Below are positions 23,980 to 33,596 of a stretch of DNA of 64,000 bases, piece after piece (position 1 is the stretch's first letter; every line of letters starts with the position of its first letter). The DNA is from Paenibacillus senegalimassiliensis (lineage in GTDB: Bacteria; Bacillota; Bacilli; Paenibacillales; Paenibacillaceae): assembly GCF_001486585.1 (NCBI RefSeq), contig NZ_LN909046.1, forward strand, positions 310,001 through 374,000. The letters are read 5' to 3'. The notes beneath the pieces are model-generated. The model saw nothing but the letters and a program-made list of their open reading frames with translations. It ran no database searches and was not told the origin of the DNA. The position numbers were made by a program, and so were the translations under genes.

Positions 23980-26421
23980 ATGGCGGATCATAACGTGCCC
24001 CAAGACATCTATCGGGCTCAGGCCATCGAGCCGAAATGGCAAGCTTATTGGGATGAGCATCATACGTTCAAAACACGGGAGGAACAGGGGCAACCGAAAT
24101 TTTACGCGCTTGATATGTTCCCTTACCCCTCGGGTGCGGGCCTGCACGTAGGCCATCCGGAAGGTTACACGGCGACGGATATCGTCTCCCGCTTCAAACG
24201 GATGCGCGGCTACAACGTACTTCATCCGATGGGCTGGGATGCCTTCGGACTTCCGGCGGAACAGCATGCGCTTGATACGGGTGAGCATCCCCGGGATATT
24301 ACGGTTAAGAACATTAACAATTTCCGGCGCCAAATTAAGTCGCTGGGCTTCTCATATGATTGGGACCGTGAGATTAGCACGACCGATCCGTCTTACTATA
24401 AATGGACGCAATGGATTTTTATCCAGCTTTACAAACGCGGCTTGGCTTATGTTGCCGAGGTGCCAGTGAACTGGTGTCCAGCGCTGGGAACGGTACTGGC
24501 GAACGAGGAAGTCATTGATGGCAAGAGCGAACGCGGGGGTCATCCAGTCATTCGCAAGCCGATGCGTCAATGGGTGCTGAAGATTACTGAATATGCGGAA
24601 CGTTTGCTTGAGGATCTGGAGGAACTGGACTGGTCCGAAAGTATCAAGGATATGCAGCGTAACTGGATCGGAAAATCGGAAGGAGCCGAGGTTGTATTTG
24701 CCATTGAAGGGCACGACGCGGCATTGACCGTGTTCACCACGCGTCCGGATACCTTGTTCGGAGCGAGCTACGCGGTGCTTGCGCCGGAGCACGAACTGGT
24801 TAGCAAGATTACAACGGAAGCACAACGCGCAGCCATTGAGGCCTATCAAGAGCAGGCTGCTCGCAAGAGTGACCTGGAGCGGACGGATTTGGCCAAAGAC
24901 AAGACAGGCGTCTTTACCGGGGCCTATGCTATCAATCCGGTGAATGGGGCCAAGCTGCCGATCTGGATTGCTGACTATGTGCTGGCTGGCTACGGCACGG
25001 GAGCGATTATGGCTGTACCGGGACATGATGAACGTGATTATGCCTTTGCCAAGCAATTCGAGCTGCCGATTATTGAAGTGGTGTCCGGCGGCGATTTGAG
25101 CAAGGAAGCTTATGCCGGTGACGGAGCCCATGTTAATTCAGGATTCATCGACGGCTTGCACAATGAGGAAGCCATCAAGAAGATGATCAGTTGGCTGGAA
25201 GAGAACGGCAAAGGAAAAGGCAAGATTACCTATCGTCTGCGTGATTGGTTGTTTAGTCGTCAACGCTATTGGGGCGAACCGATTCCAATCTTGCATCTGG
25301 AGGATGGCACGATGAAGCCGGTGCCGGAGGATCAGCTTCCGCTTGTTCTGCCGGATGTGGATGCGATCAAGCCATCAGGTACAGGCGAATCACCACTGGC
25401 TAACGTTACGGACTGGGTGAATACAACCGATCCGGAGACAGGACTTCCAGCACGTCGTGAGACAAATACGATGCCGCAATGGGCCGGTAGCTGCTGGTAT
25501 TACCTGCGCTACATTGACCCGCATAATGATCAAGAGCTGTGCTCTCAAGATAAGCAAAAGGAATGGTTGCCTGTTGACCTGTACATCGGGGGAGCCGAGC
25601 ATGCCGTGCTCCATCTGCTATATGCCCGCTTCTGGCACAAGGTACTCTACGACCTGGGCGTCGTGTCTACCAAGGAGCCGTTCCACAAGCTGGTGAACCA
25701 AGGGATGATCCTGGGCACCAATAATGAGAAAATGAGTAAATCTCGCGGTAACGTCATCAATCCGGATGAAATTGTGAATGAATTCGGAGCGGATACGTTG
25801 CGCGTTTATGAAATGTTCATGGGGCCGCTGGAAGCTACCAAGCCATGGAATGCCAATGGGGTGGAAGGGGTTCATCGCTTCCTGTCCCGTGTATGGCGCT
25901 TGTTCGTGGCTGAGGATGGAAGCCTGAACGCCAAAATCACGGCGGATGGCGGCAGCGACGAGATGAAGCGGACCTGGCATAAGACGGTCAAGAAAGTGAC
26001 CGAAGATTTTGACAATCTGCGCTTCAATACGGCGATCAGCCAATTGATGATCTTTGTGAACGAAGCCTATAAGGCTGATGCAGTTCCGAAAGAGGCAGCC
26101 GAGAGCTTCGTGCAACTGCTCTCCCCATTAGCTCCACATATAGCGGAAGAATTATGGGAGCGGCTTGGGCATGAAGGCACGATTTCTTATGAACCATGGC
26201 CAGCTTATGATGAGGCCTGGACCGTGGAAGCGGAAGTGGAAATCGTCGTTCAGGTGAACGGTAAAATTGTGGATCGCACTAAAATTTCCAAGGATCTGGA
26301 TCAGGCGGCCATGCAAGAGCATAGTTTGGGCTTGCCTAATGTGCAGCAAGCTATGGCAGGTAAAGCCATCCGCAAGGTGATCGCCGTTCCTGGCAAATTG
26401 GTCAATATCGTTGTGGGCTAA
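23980..26421 (+). CDS. leuS: Leucyl-tRNA synthetase
   Basis: Charges tRNA-Leu with leucine in the cytoplasm. The 813-residue class Ia enzyme has the HIGH-type motif [13 protein letters not shown] near residue 41, the editing domain inserted in the middle ([18 protein letters not shown] and [15 protein letters not shown]), [14 protein letters not shown] of the zinc region, and [13 protein letters not shown] near residue 584. The ATG at 23980 follows AAGGAGG; an in-frame ATG at 23953 lies upstream of that site and is rejected. A leucine T-box controls it. Its stop overlaps the convergent comER stop by 3 bases. Confidence 0.97.
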   Translation: MADHNVPQDIYRAQAIEPKWQAYWDEHHTFKTREEQGQPKFYALDMFPYPSGAGLHVGHPEGYTATDIVSRFKRMRGYNVLHPMGWDAFGLPAEQHALDTGEHPRDITVKNINNFRRQIKSLGFSYDWDREISTTDPSYYKWTQWIFIQLYKRGLAYVAEVPVNWCPALGTVLANEEVIDGKSERGGHPVIRKPMRQWVLKITEYAERLLEDLEELDWSESIKDMQRNWIGKSEGAEVVFAIEGHDAALTVFTTRPDTLFGASYAVLAPEHELVSKITTEAQRAAIEAYQEQAARKSDLERTDLAKDKTGVFTGAYAINPVNGAKLPIWIADYVLAGYGTGAIMAVPGHDERDYAFAKQFELPIIEVVSGGDLSKEAYAGDGAHVNSGFIDGLHNEEAIKKMISWLEENGKGKGKITYRLRDWLFSRQRYWGEPIPILHLEDGTMKPVPEDQLPLVLPDVDAIKPSGTGESPLANVTDWVNTTDPETGLPARRETNTMPQWAGSCWYYLRYIDPHNDQELCSQDKQKEWLPVDLYIGGAEHAVLHLLYARFWHKVLYDLGVVSTKEPFHKLVNQGMILGTNNEKMSKSRGNVINPDEIVNEFGADTLRVYEMFMGPLEATKPWNANGVEGVHRFLSRVWRLFVAEDGSLNAKITADGGSDEMKRTWHKTVKKVTEDFDNLRFNTAISQLMIFVNEAYKADAVPKEAAESFVQLLSPLAPHIAEELWERLGHEGTISYEPWPAYDEAWTVEAEVEIVVQVNGKIVDRTKISKDLDQAAMQEHSLGLPNVQQAMAGKAIRKVIAVPGKLVNIVVG

Positions 26422-27263
26422 TCGGATGCAGCTTCTTTGACGATGGAACGGAACAATTCCTGAAGCTTGCTGATATCCTCATCGTTTTTGCGGTGAGTCG
26501 CTTGTATCAAACGGGCGAACAAACGTTGTAAATCGCCTTGTAGAACAGCGATGCCTTCGGAGGTAACTCCGCCGGGCACGGCGACTCGCTTCCGGAGCGC
26601 TTCAACGGTGAGTCCTCCTTCGGTCAACAGCTTGCCTGTTCCTAGCAGCATCTCTGAGCCGAGCCTACGGGCCTCGGCTTGGCTGATGCCAGTAAGTTCG
26701 GCGGCGGTGTCCGTCCAGATTTGCAGTACATAAGCCATGAACGCGGGTCCGCAACTGGATAAGTCCGAGGCAATTCGCGTTTCACTTTCTCGCAGGGAAT
26801 GCGGGACGCTGATGGACGACATGAGCTGCTCCAACAGCAGCCGATCTTCCGGAAGAATTCGGCTACCATAAATGCAAAGTGAAGCTCCGCTGTGGGTCAT
26901 ATGAGTAATGCTGGGGATAATCTTGGCAACTTTGGAGGGAATGCAGTTCTCCAACGCTTCAATTTGAACAGGACTTGAGATAGATATGATGATTTGCTTC
27001 TCATCAAGGCTATCCCGGATTTCCGCGATGACATCGGGGTAATCCAGAGGTTTGATGCAAAGAAAGATGATTTTGCTTCCTTGCACCGCCTGGGTATTGC
27101 TATCGCTAATTTGTAGTCCAGGGTGGCGTGAAGCGAGTGATTTGGCCTTAGAGGGAGAACGATTACTGGCACAAATATGATGCGGGAGCAGCGCGCCTGA
27201 ACGCAAAAAAGCATCGATGAGCAAGCTTCCCATGGATCCGGTTCCGATGAAGGCGACTTTCAT
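26418..27263 (-). CDS. comER: ComER, pyrroline-5-carboxylate reductase family
   Basis: A 281-residue protein of the ProC fold with an N-terminal NAD(P)-binding motif ([18 protein letters not shown]), the [15 protein letters not shown] stretch and the conserved C-terminal dimer helices with [15 protein letters not shown] and [15 protein letters not shown]. It is named ComER rather than ProC because it stands divergent from comEA-comEB-comEC, the same arrangement as in B. subtilis, where it is thought to affect sporulation/biofilm entry rather than proline synthesis. The start at 27263 follows GGAAAGGGG; the open frame continues upstream to 27368 without a site. It is convergent with leuS, with ends overlapping. 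Confidence 0.88.
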   Translation of the reverse strand: MKVAFIGTGSMGSLLIDAFLRSGALLPHHICASNRSPSKAKSLASRHPGLQISDSNTQAVQGSKIIFLCIKPLDYPDVIAEIRDSLDEKQIIISISSPVQIEALENCIPSKVAKIIPSITHMTHSGASLCIYGSRILPEDRLLLEQLMSSISVPHSLRESETRIASDLSSCGPAFMAYVLQIWTDTAAELTGISQAEARRLGSEMLLGTGKLLTEGGLTVEALRKRVAVPGGVTSEGIAVLQGDLQRLFARLIQATHRKNDEDISKLQELFRSIVKEAASD

Positions 27264-27391
27264 CCGGGTTCCCCTTTCCGTGCTTGTTGCACCTTTCTGG
27301 TATGAAGCATGTCTAGGCATGTTTATTCCACTTGTAACAATATGTATGCATCTTGATTGGATCTTCATGACATAAGAGTAGATTCTTTTAA

Positions 27392-27464
27392 GTGCGAGTT
27401 CAAAAAAGTCGGGTTTGCTTCTTGAGCAGCTTCGTCATGGGAAGGCGACTTTTTGAACTACCTC
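27392..27464 (-). repeat. 73-bp internally deleted miniature element, copy B
   Basis: Both ends of the 180-bp family are present (GTGCGAGTTCAAAAAAGTCGGG and GAAGGCGACTTTTTGAACTACCTC) but the middle about 107 bases are missing. TTAA flanks it on both sides (27388-27391 and 27465-27468). It lies between comER and comEA and ends only 19 bases before the comEA start, so it forms part of the comEA leader or promoter region. Confidence 0.82.
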
Positions 27465-27483
27465 TTAAGATTGGGGTGTGGGT

Positions 27484-27990
27484 ATGCGCAAGTTGGTCAT
27501 GACAGCCGCCATGTCTGCGATGCTTGGAGCGGGCTTGATGCTGCTGGCAACAGGAGGAAGTAAACCTGCCGGAATTGAAGGCTGGGCTCCTGTGAATGCG
27601 GCAATCGAAGCAACGCTGGAGGAAGCTGCTCAGGGTGAGCAAATGGCTTCTGGCGGTGAAGTTCAGGTTAATGGGAAGGCAACGGTAGCAGCTACGGTGG
27701 AGACGGAGTTAATTCAGTCTCCCACAGCGACAAAATCAGGAATACACCAGGCTCCTGCTGTGGATGCAGCAGGGACTAATCAGCCTGCCATTGATCTTAG
27801 CTTAATCAGTATCAATCAGGCGGGTTTGGTGGAATTGCAGGATATTCCGGGTATCGGCGAGAAGAAGGCCAAGGCCATTATGGATTACCGCGATACACAC
27901 GGAGGGTTTACTTCGATTGAAGAGCTGACGGAAGTGAAGGGTATTGGAGATAAAATGCTGGCGAAGATGAAGCCATACATCAGGCTGTGA
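27484..27990 (+). CDS. comEA: ComEA, competence DNA receptor
   Basis: Membrane-anchored DNA-binding protein that captures transforming double-stranded DNA outside the membrane. The 168-residue protein has one N-terminal membrane anchor (KLVMTAAMSAMLGAGLMLLA), a flexible extracytoplasmic linker of about 80 residues, and a C-terminal double helix-hairpin-helix: LVELQDIPGIGEKKAKAIMDYR and SIEELTEVKGIGDKMLAKMK. The ATG at 27484 is chosen because GGGGTG lies five bases upstream; a GTG at 27478 would fall inside that site. It leads comEA-comEB. The region just upstream is occupied by a miniature repeat, so transcription may have been rewired compared with relatives. Confidence 0.93.
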   Translation: MRKLVMTAAMSAMLGAGLMLLATGGSKPAGIEGWAPVNAAIEATLEEAAQGEQMASGGEVQVNGKATVAATVETELIQSPTATKSGIHQAPAVDAAGTNQPAIDLSLISINQAGLVELQDIPGIGEKKAKAIMDYRDTHGGFTSIEELTEVKGIGDKMLAKMKPYIRL

Positions 27991-28008
27991 GACAGGGGGA
28001 GCTAGAAG

Positions 28009-28530
28009 ATGAATCCGGACAAACGCAAAGATTGGGATACGTATTTTATGGATATTGCTTATATGGTATCCACGCGTTCACGCTGCAGCCGGCGGCATGT
28101 GGGGGCAGTGCTGGTGCAAGGGAAGAAATTGCTGGGGACGGCCTACAATGGAGCTCCCTCTGGCGTGCCTGACTGCTCGGAGGCTGGCTGTATGATTTCG
28201 GAAGAGGTTGAGCTGGTGCTGGAAGACGGGCAAGAGAAGATGGTCAAGAAGCAGCGCTGCATTCGTACAATTCATGCCGAGCAGAACCTGCTCTTGTTCA
28301 CGGATCGCACGGATCGGGAAGGGGCAAGCGTATACGTTACCGATGAGCCCTGTTGGACCTGCGCCAATATGCTGGCTAACAGCGGCATTACGGAGATCGT
28401 GTTCCATCGTCCTTATCCGAAGGATACCGGGAAGGTCACGGCCATGATGAAGCAAATCGGTATTACCTTTCGCCGTCTGGAGGCTTATCAGCCCCCGCAG
28501 GAAACGGCCGAGCAAATTGACCTATTATAA
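28009..28530 (+). CDS. comEB: ComEB, deoxycytidylate (dCMP) deaminase
   Basis: Zinc enzyme converting dCMP to dUMP, the precursor for dTMP. The 173-residue protein has the cytidine/deoxycytidylate deaminase motifs: HAEQN with His89 and Glu91, and PCWTCAN with Cys115 and Cys118 as zinc ligands; SRRHVGAVLVQGKKLLGTAYNGAP is the typical N-terminal region. It starts 18 bases after comEA with GGGGGAG before the ATG. In B. subtilis the gene lies in the comE operon but is dispensable for transformation, so its presence reflects operon history as much as function. A terminator-like hairpin follows before comEC. Confidence 0.94.
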   Translation: MNPDKRKDWDTYFMDIAYMVSTRSRCSRRHVGAVLVQGKKLLGTAYNGAPSGVPDCSEAGCMISEEVELVLEDGQEKMVKKQRCIRTIHAEQNLLLFTDRTDREGASVYVTDEPCWTCANMLANSGITEIVFHRPYPKDTGKVTAMMKQIGITFRRLEAYQPPQETAEQIDLL

Positions 28531-28548
28531 GTAGGATCTGAATGTGGG

Positions 28549-28589
28549 AAGCACCTCATTCGCTTAAAAGCGGATGGGGTGCTTTTTTT
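28549..28589 (+). terminator. Rho-independent terminator between comEB and comEC
   Basis: AAGCACCTCATTCGC pairs with GCGGATGGGGTGCTT (two mismatches or wobbles) and is followed by seven T residues. Its place inside the comE operon would reduce readthrough into comEC. Confidence 0.8.
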
Positions 28590-28637
28590 AGTTGGCGGGG
28601 CTTGCTAGTGCTTCAATGGAAAGGAGGAGGAGTGAAG

Positions 28638-31316
28638 ATGAGAAGAAGACCCTTAACAGCAATGACGGTTAGCTGGCTAGTTGGCAGCGGCCTGGCGGCA
28701 GGGAGCGGCGGCGGGATATTTTGGTGGCTGTGGCTGGGCGTCTCGCTCTTAGTGCTAGTGTCCGTGATAGTCTTAGGGATGCCAGGGCGCAAGCTTATTT
28801 TATTATGGCTGGTATTTACGTTGGGAGCTTCTTATTGGCTTTATAATGAGGCACGTAATATTAGTCATATAGAAATTCCACCAAACGAGCAGACGTGGCA
28901 GGGGCGCGTAGAAGGAATGATTGTCTCGATGGTAGAGGTCGATGGCGACCGGGCTGATTTTACACTGGAGGTATTTCGGCTGGTACAAGGACAAGAGACA
29001 GAACAAGAAATTCGGGGCGGAGAACGGGTGGCTGTACAATTGAGGCTTGCTGCACAAGAAGAGATTCAAACGGCAAAGCTTTGGAAGCGTGGTCAACGAA
29101 TCAGCTTAAGCGGAAGCTTGCAGGAGCCACAAGTTGCCCGGAATTTCGGTGGTTTTGATTATAGTCGTTATCTACATATTCAACGTATTCACTGGCTGCT
29201 CAAAGCCGAAGGAGCTTCGAGTCTGGAGGTAGAGGGTGGCAGCCATGGAATCGCCGCTTTCTTCGGTAAGGTCGATGAAGTTCGCTACGCCTTGGGTGAC
29301 CGCATAGAGCGACTGTTCCCAGGTTGGCAGGCTGGTTATATGAAGGGGCTGCTGATCGGCCTGCAGGATGAGCTTGAGCCTGACAAATACACCGAGTTTA
29401 CTAACCTTGGATTGACACATATTCTGGCTATTTCCGGCAGTCATGTAGCTATAAACGTGGGGCTTCTGTTTGGCTTGCTTCGGTTATGTCGGGCGACCAG
29501 GGAAACCTCGCTGAACGTCGTCATGGGTTTTGTTCCTGTCTACATGCTGTTGACCGGATTTTCCCCGTCCGTGATCCGATCCGGTCTTATGACGATGCTC
29601 GGGATATACTTGCTGCAGCAAGGTCGATGGAAGGATAGCTTGAACATATTAGCTGCCGCAGCCTGGCTTATGCTGTTGTGGGAGCCTTATTTTCTACTGA
29701 ATGTCAGCTTCCAGCTTTCCTTTGCTGTTACCGCGGGGTTAATTATCTTTGTTCCTCTATTAAGCCGTTATTTCCGGTGGCTGCCTCCTAAGATCGGAGG
29801 CGCTGTAGCCATTACGTTAACAGCACAAATGGTTTCATTTCCGCTGACGATTACTTATTTTAATCAATTTTCCCTTCTGTCAATTCTGGCTAATTTGTTG
29901 CTGGTACCGATTATTGGGGCAATTGCATTACCGCTTGGCACGGGAGCGCTGCTACTTAGCTTGCTGCCCACCAAACTGGGATTATGGGCTGCGATACCGG
30001 TACGTTGGCTAAATAGCGCTACTTTTATAGTTACAGAATGGTTTAGCGGGCGTAGTGGCTTTATGACCTATTGGAGATCACCGAATATAGCGTGGATTCT
30101 GGCTTTTTACGGGCTTTGCTATTATGTGCTGGCTAAGGGCAGGGAGCGTCAACAGCAAGCGGATACTTGGCGGGTAAACGGAGGAATGGTGGGGGATACA
30201 GTTCCTCTCGGACCAGGAGCAGCAGGAGTCTGGGCACAGGCTGCGGCCGACTCTACAGCCTACGGATTTGGAATAGCCGGGGATGGAAGGGGGCGAAGGT
30301 TCCCTCTGGGTGCACGGCAATGGATATCGGCTCTTTACCGCTTGGCTATGGGGCGACCCATTGCTTTGCTGCGCTTAGCCGCCATTGCTGGACTGGCATT
30401 GTTGCTTGTGGTTGGTTATGGCACGGCTTATGTGAAAGGAACGGGTTATGTAGAGTTTATTGATATAGGTCAGGGAGACAGCGCCTTGATCACAACACCT
30501 TCGGGGGTTCACATTTTGGTGGATGGTGGAGGTACCGTTTCTTTTCGCAAAGCCAAGGATAACTGGAGGGAACGCCGGGAGCCCTTCGAGGTGGGGACCA
30601 AGACTTTGGCTCCGCTGCTCAAAAAGCGAGGTATCCATCGGCTGGATGCTGTAATTCTGACCCATGGCGACCAGGATCATATCGGCGGAGTGCAGGCCGT
30701 GCTGGAGCAATTTCGTGTCGAATCCTTACTTATTAATGGCAGTCTGTCTCCGTCGGCGACAATGACGAAACTGATGGAAACGGCTATAGCAAAGGGGATT
30801 CCCGTCTATTCGGTGAGCCGGGGGATGCAGCTTAAGCCTGACAAGGACACCCGATTGGAGTTTCTATATCCGCAGCCAGGCATTCAAGAATCCGGAACAC
30901 TACCCGTAGATAAAGAGCAAAACCACCGCTCCATTGTCTTTATGCTTGAAATGAACGAATCCTCCTTTTTATTTACTGGAGATATGGATGAGGCGGCAGA
31001 GAGAAGGGCGTTAGCTTTGGAGGATTTCGGGGACAACACTGTCTACAAGGGGCCTGTTGATGTCTTGAAGGTAGCTCATCATGGCAGCAAAACATCGACA
31101 TCAGCGGCCTGGCTTGACTTCTGGCAGCCGGAGCGTGCGTTAATTTCGGCGGGAGCGACGAATGTCTATGGTCATCCTCATCCAACGGTAGTTGAGCGTC
31201 TGGACGAGCAGAAGGTGCAGATTTATCGTACAGACCAGCAAGGGGAGGTACAGATGAAAATACGCCGGGGACAGCCTATTGAAGCAAGGTTCAAACTGCC
31301 TGTACAGCCCGAGTAA
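28638..31316 (+). CDS. comEC: ComEC/Rec2, DNA uptake channel
   Basis: Polytopic membrane protein carrying single-stranded DNA into the cell during transformation. The 892-residue product has an N-terminal DUF4131/OB region, the competence domain (YMKGLLIGLQDELEPDKYTEFTNLGLTHILAISGSHVAI and following helices), and a C-terminal metallo-beta-lactamase domain with THGDQDHIGG near residue 675 and a later AHHGSKTSTS, thought to degrade the non-transforming strand. It is longer than the 776-residue B. subtilis protein; a glycine/alanine-rich loop around residues 505-565 accounts for part of this. The start at 28638 follows GGAAAGGAGGAGG. It is separated from comEB by a terminator. Confidence 0.95.
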   Translation: MRRRPLTAMTVSWLVGSGLAAGSGGGIFWWLWLGVSLLVLVSVIVLGMPGRKLILLWLVFTLGASYWLYNEARNISHIEIPPNEQTWQGRVEGMIVSMVEVDGDRADFTLEVFRLVQGQETEQEIRGGERVAVQLRLAAQEEIQTAKLWKRGQRISLSGSLQEPQVARNFGGFDYSRYLHIQRIHWLLKAEGASSLEVEGGSHGIAAFFGKVDEVRYALGDRIERLFPGWQAGYMKGLLIGLQDELEPDKYTEFTNLGLTHILAISGSHVAINVGLLFGLLRLCRATRETSLNVVMGFVPVYMLLTGFSPSVIRSGLMTMLGIYLLQQGRWKDSLNILAAAAWLMLLWEPYFLLNVSFQLSFAVTAGLIIFVPLLSRYFRWLPPKIGGAVAITLTAQMVSFPLTITYFNQFSLLSILANLLLVPIIGAIALPLGTGALLLSLLPTKLGLWAAIPVRWLNSATFIVTEWFSGRSGFMTYWRSPNIAWILAFYGLCYYVLAKGRERQQQADTWRVNGGMVGDTVPLGPGAAGVWAQAAADSTAYGFGIAGDGRGRRFPLGARQWISALYRLAMGRPIALLRLAAIAGLALLLVVGYGTAYVKGTGYVEFIDIGQGDSALITTPSGVHILVDGGGTVSFRKAKDNWRERREPFEVGTKTLAPLLKKRGIHRLDAVILTHGDQDHIGGVQAVLEQFRVESLLINGSLSPSATMTKLMETAIAKGIPVYSVSRGMQLKPDKDTRLEFLYPQPGIQESGTLPVDKEQNHRSIVFMLEMNESSFLFTGDMDEAAERRALALEDFGDNTVYKGPVDVLKVAHHGSKTSTSAAWLDFWQPERALISAGATNVYGHPHPTVVERLDEQKVQIYRTDQQGEVQMKIRRGQPIEARFKLPVQPE

Positions 31317-31447
31317 AGGAAGCTGAATCAAGCCAAAGGGTTACCTTATTAGAGCAGGATGACGGGGCCTTTCTTTTCTGATATTCTAAGGTGAGATTAA
31401 GAGAGCATAAAGCAAGGATTAAAAGTTTAATTATATAGTAACAACAT

Positions 31448-31474
31448 TGCAACATATTGTCGGACTCTAGCGTC
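31448..31474 (+). promoter_or_regulatory. ECF-type promoter of the sigma/anti-sigma operon
   Basis: TGCAAC (31448-31453) and CGTC (31471-31474) are separated by 17 bases, a typical ECF sigma promoter with an AAC -35 and CGTC -10. It lies 30 bases before the sigma gene start, so the factor probably controls its own operon. Confidence 0.72.
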
Positions 31475-31504
31475 TGTAAAGATGCAAGGAAGGGGGAGCC
31501 TTTA

Positions 31505-32053
31505 GTGGTAGAGCAGGATCTCATCAGAGCCGCTCAAACGGGCGATCGCGACGCTCTAATCACCCTATTGCGCAAGATCGAGAATCACGTATACCGGACG
31601 GCCTATTATATTTTGAACAATGAGCAGGATGCGCATGACGCGGCTCAGGAAGCCCTTATTCGTATTTATACCAAAATCGACTCCTATGAAGAGAAGGCGC
31701 AGTTCAAAACCTGGGTACAACGGATTGTGACCAACATCTGCATTGATAAATTCCGTAGACAAAAGCCAACCGTATCCATTGACGAGCATGAAATGGTGTT
31801 CCAAGGCAAGGAGAGCGTGGAGCGGGAAGTGATGGCGGGATATTTGGCCGATGATATTCGGGATGCCATTGAGCAATTACCGGAACATCACAGGTCGGTG
31901 GTTGTGCTTAGATATTTGCAGGATTTCTCGTATAACGAAATTGCTGACAGCTTGAATTTACCCCTGAATACAGTGAAATCCTATTTATTCAGGGCTAGGC
32001 AACAGTTGCAGCATCTACTCCAAGATTATCAGAAGGGTGGTGTATCAGGATGA
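31505..32053 (+). CDS. ECF-family RNA polymerase sigma factor (SigW-like)
   Basis: Alternative sigma factor of 182 residues. Region 2 contains DAHDAAQEALIRIYTKIDSYEEKAQFKTWVQRIVTNICIDKFRR, and region 4 contains LPEHHRSVVVLRYLQDFSYNEIADSLNLPLNTVKSYLFRARQQL. The GTG at 31505 follows GGAAGGGGGAG at good spacing; the longer frame from TTG 31457 would start within the promoter. The stop overlaps the next ATG in an ATGA arrangement with a zinc-finger anti-sigma factor. In B. subtilis no sigma gene lies between comEC and holA, so this is a lineage-specific arrangement. The stress sensed is unknown; SigW-like envelope stress is a reasonable guess. Confidence 0.92.
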   Translation: MVEQDLIRAAQTGDRDALITLLRKIENHVYRTAYYILNNEQDAHDAAQEALIRIYTKIDSYEEKAQFKTWVQRIVTNICIDKFRRQKPTVSIDEHEMVFQGKESVEREVMAGYLADDIRDAIEQLPEHHRSVVVLRYLQDFSYNEIADSLNLPLNTVKSYLFRARQQLQHLLQDYQKGGVSG

Positions 32054-33288
32054 AATGCCAGGAGGCGGAGGAATGGATGCAGCGGTATCTGGACCATGAT
32101 CTAAATGAAGAAGATCGCTCGTTGCTGTTCGAGCATATTCACAGTTGCGAGGCTTGTGCTGAAGCGTTCGAACGATTAAGCGATCTGTCTGCCCGGCTGG
32201 AGAAGTTGCCTCAGGTCATGCCTAACTTTAGTCTTGTGGACGCAATTCTTCCGCAACTGGAAGAAATCGATCGCGCCCGGCTGGAGGGAGGAAGCACTGC
32301 TGAGACTTCGGCTTTGCCAATCATGTCGATGGACAAGAGCGCATCGGACGAATTCCCGGAAGTTTCAAGTGGCAGAAATGTACGACGCCGGAGTGGTGGA
32401 AGAACACTGCAACGAAGCTGGATATACCGTTATGGTGCACTCGGGGCAGCGGCGGTTATTATTTTGGGCGTGTTTATTTATCAATATGAGCCACGCACGC
32501 TGTCAGACGCCGAGGTGTCCTCGGCCTTACAGCAAAGTGAGAGTCTGAATGACCAGCATACCAGCAGCGATTCGGCAGCCGATGCGGCGCCCGATGAGAC
32601 GGCCCTTCAGTTCAAGATGGAGGACAGTAACACCAATAATCATGAGGTGTCGCCCGAATTGCCGGATCAAACGGCGAAAGCACCTGTGATAGATAAGCAG
32701 CCAAGCTCCACGGACGGTAGTCCTGCTGCGGGAGACTCTAATCAATCGGGTAATTCGCCGCAAGCCAGTCAACCGGATGCGCGTTCCGGTGGCAATTCGG
32801 CTTCAGATCAGCTCCAGACGGGTTCGCAGGACAATTCCTCAGCCGGTAATTCTTCAGGAGCAGATCAAGCGCAGCCTGAAGATCAGGAAGCTATGCGTAC
32901 AGAAATTTTCAAGAATGCCGAGGGTGGGGCAGATTCTGCCGATCCAAATCAGCAGACGGAGCAGCAACAGGAGCCAAGTGATAAGGCTATAGTTGGTGAC
33001 ACGGCAGATGGTGGTTATTGGCTCACTGGGCAACCCGCTGTCTGGTCTTCTCCAGATGGAGTCTTTGAGGCAGAAGTGAAAGAGGAACATTTGTATATCT
33101 ACAAATGGGAATCCGAGGAGCGGAAGCAGGTTCATGCTGAGCTGCTTGACGGAGATTGGGTGACTGGTGGCTGGTCAGCGGACGGCCATATATTTACGTA
33201 TCAGACAGAGAAAGATGGGGCTGCGATTAATCACAAGTTCGAGGCAGGCAAAACAGCCGAGACAAATGCTGCGGGAGAACAGCCATAG
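32050..33288 (+). CDS. Membrane anti-sigma factor with zinc-finger domain
   Basis: Holds the ECF sigma factor inactive at the membrane. The 412-residue protein has an N-terminal ZAS domain (His29-X3-Cys33-X2-Cys36), one membrane segment near residues 127-146 (YGALGAAAVIILGVFIYQY) and a long outside part. The outside part is a low-complexity Ser/Gln/Asn/Asp-rich linker of about 130 residues followed by a small domain with WSSPDGVFEAEVKEEHLYIYK and GGWSADGHIFTYQ, which reads like two blades of a TolB-type propeller. That domain could sense a ligand or cell wall state; this is inference. It is translationally coupled to the sigma gene. Confidence 0.87.
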   Translation: MKCQEAEEWMQRYLDHDLNEEDRSLLFEHIHSCEACAEAFERLSDLSARLEKLPQVMPNFSLVDAILPQLEEIDRARLEGGSTAETSALPIMSMDKSASDEFPEVSSGRNVRRRSGGRTLQRSWIYRYGALGAAAVIILGVFIYQYEPRTLSDAEVSSALQQSESLNDQHTSSDSAADAAPDETALQFKMEDSNTNNHEVSPELPDQTAKAPVIDKQPSSTDGSPAAGDSNQSGNSPQASQPDARSGGNSASDQLQTGSQDNSSAGNSSGADQAQPEDQEAMRTEIFKNAEGGADSADPNQQTEQQQEPSDKAIVGDTADGGYWLTGQPAVWSSPDGVFEAEVKEEHLYIYKWESEERKQVHAELLDGDWVTGGWSADGHIFTYQTEKDGAAINHKFEAGKTAETNAAGEQP

Positions 33289-33596
33289 AACTGTAGCAGG
33301 GTTAGCCGGGTTCGAACTCAGGCGATTTCCTAAATATGCAAAAGCAGTCACCTTTTCAGGAGATATGGAATAGGTTAGAGAGTAGAGACAATGTTATATC
33401 CCCCTGATCGTCGTATGACCGCCATTCGGAGAGTTTCTAGAGCTCTTCGGCGCGCGTTTATATAGATGCTCCGGGACAAAGGGATCTTTCGCCATGAGGC
33501 AGAGGTCCCTTTGTTGCGTAATCGGAAGAGACCTTGAAGAACAAGGGGAACTCGAAGTATGATGGTAAGAGGTAAGAGACGGAAGGGAGAAGCCGA
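33289..33596. other. 308-base gap between the anti-sigma gene and holA
   Basis: No convincing gene. It contains one strong hairpin, ACAAAGGGA and TCCCTTTGT (33476-33514) with additional inner pairs, which lacks a U-run and so is not a standard terminator. The small frames crossing it on the minus strand have no ribosome sites. A B. subtilis-like yqzM gene, found at this place there, is not seen. Confidence 0.5.

Noticed and set aside
24352..26115. Minus-strand frames of 259 and 165 codons opposite leuS
   Set aside because: They lie wholly inside leuS, which has all class Ia motifs, and show no ribosome sites.
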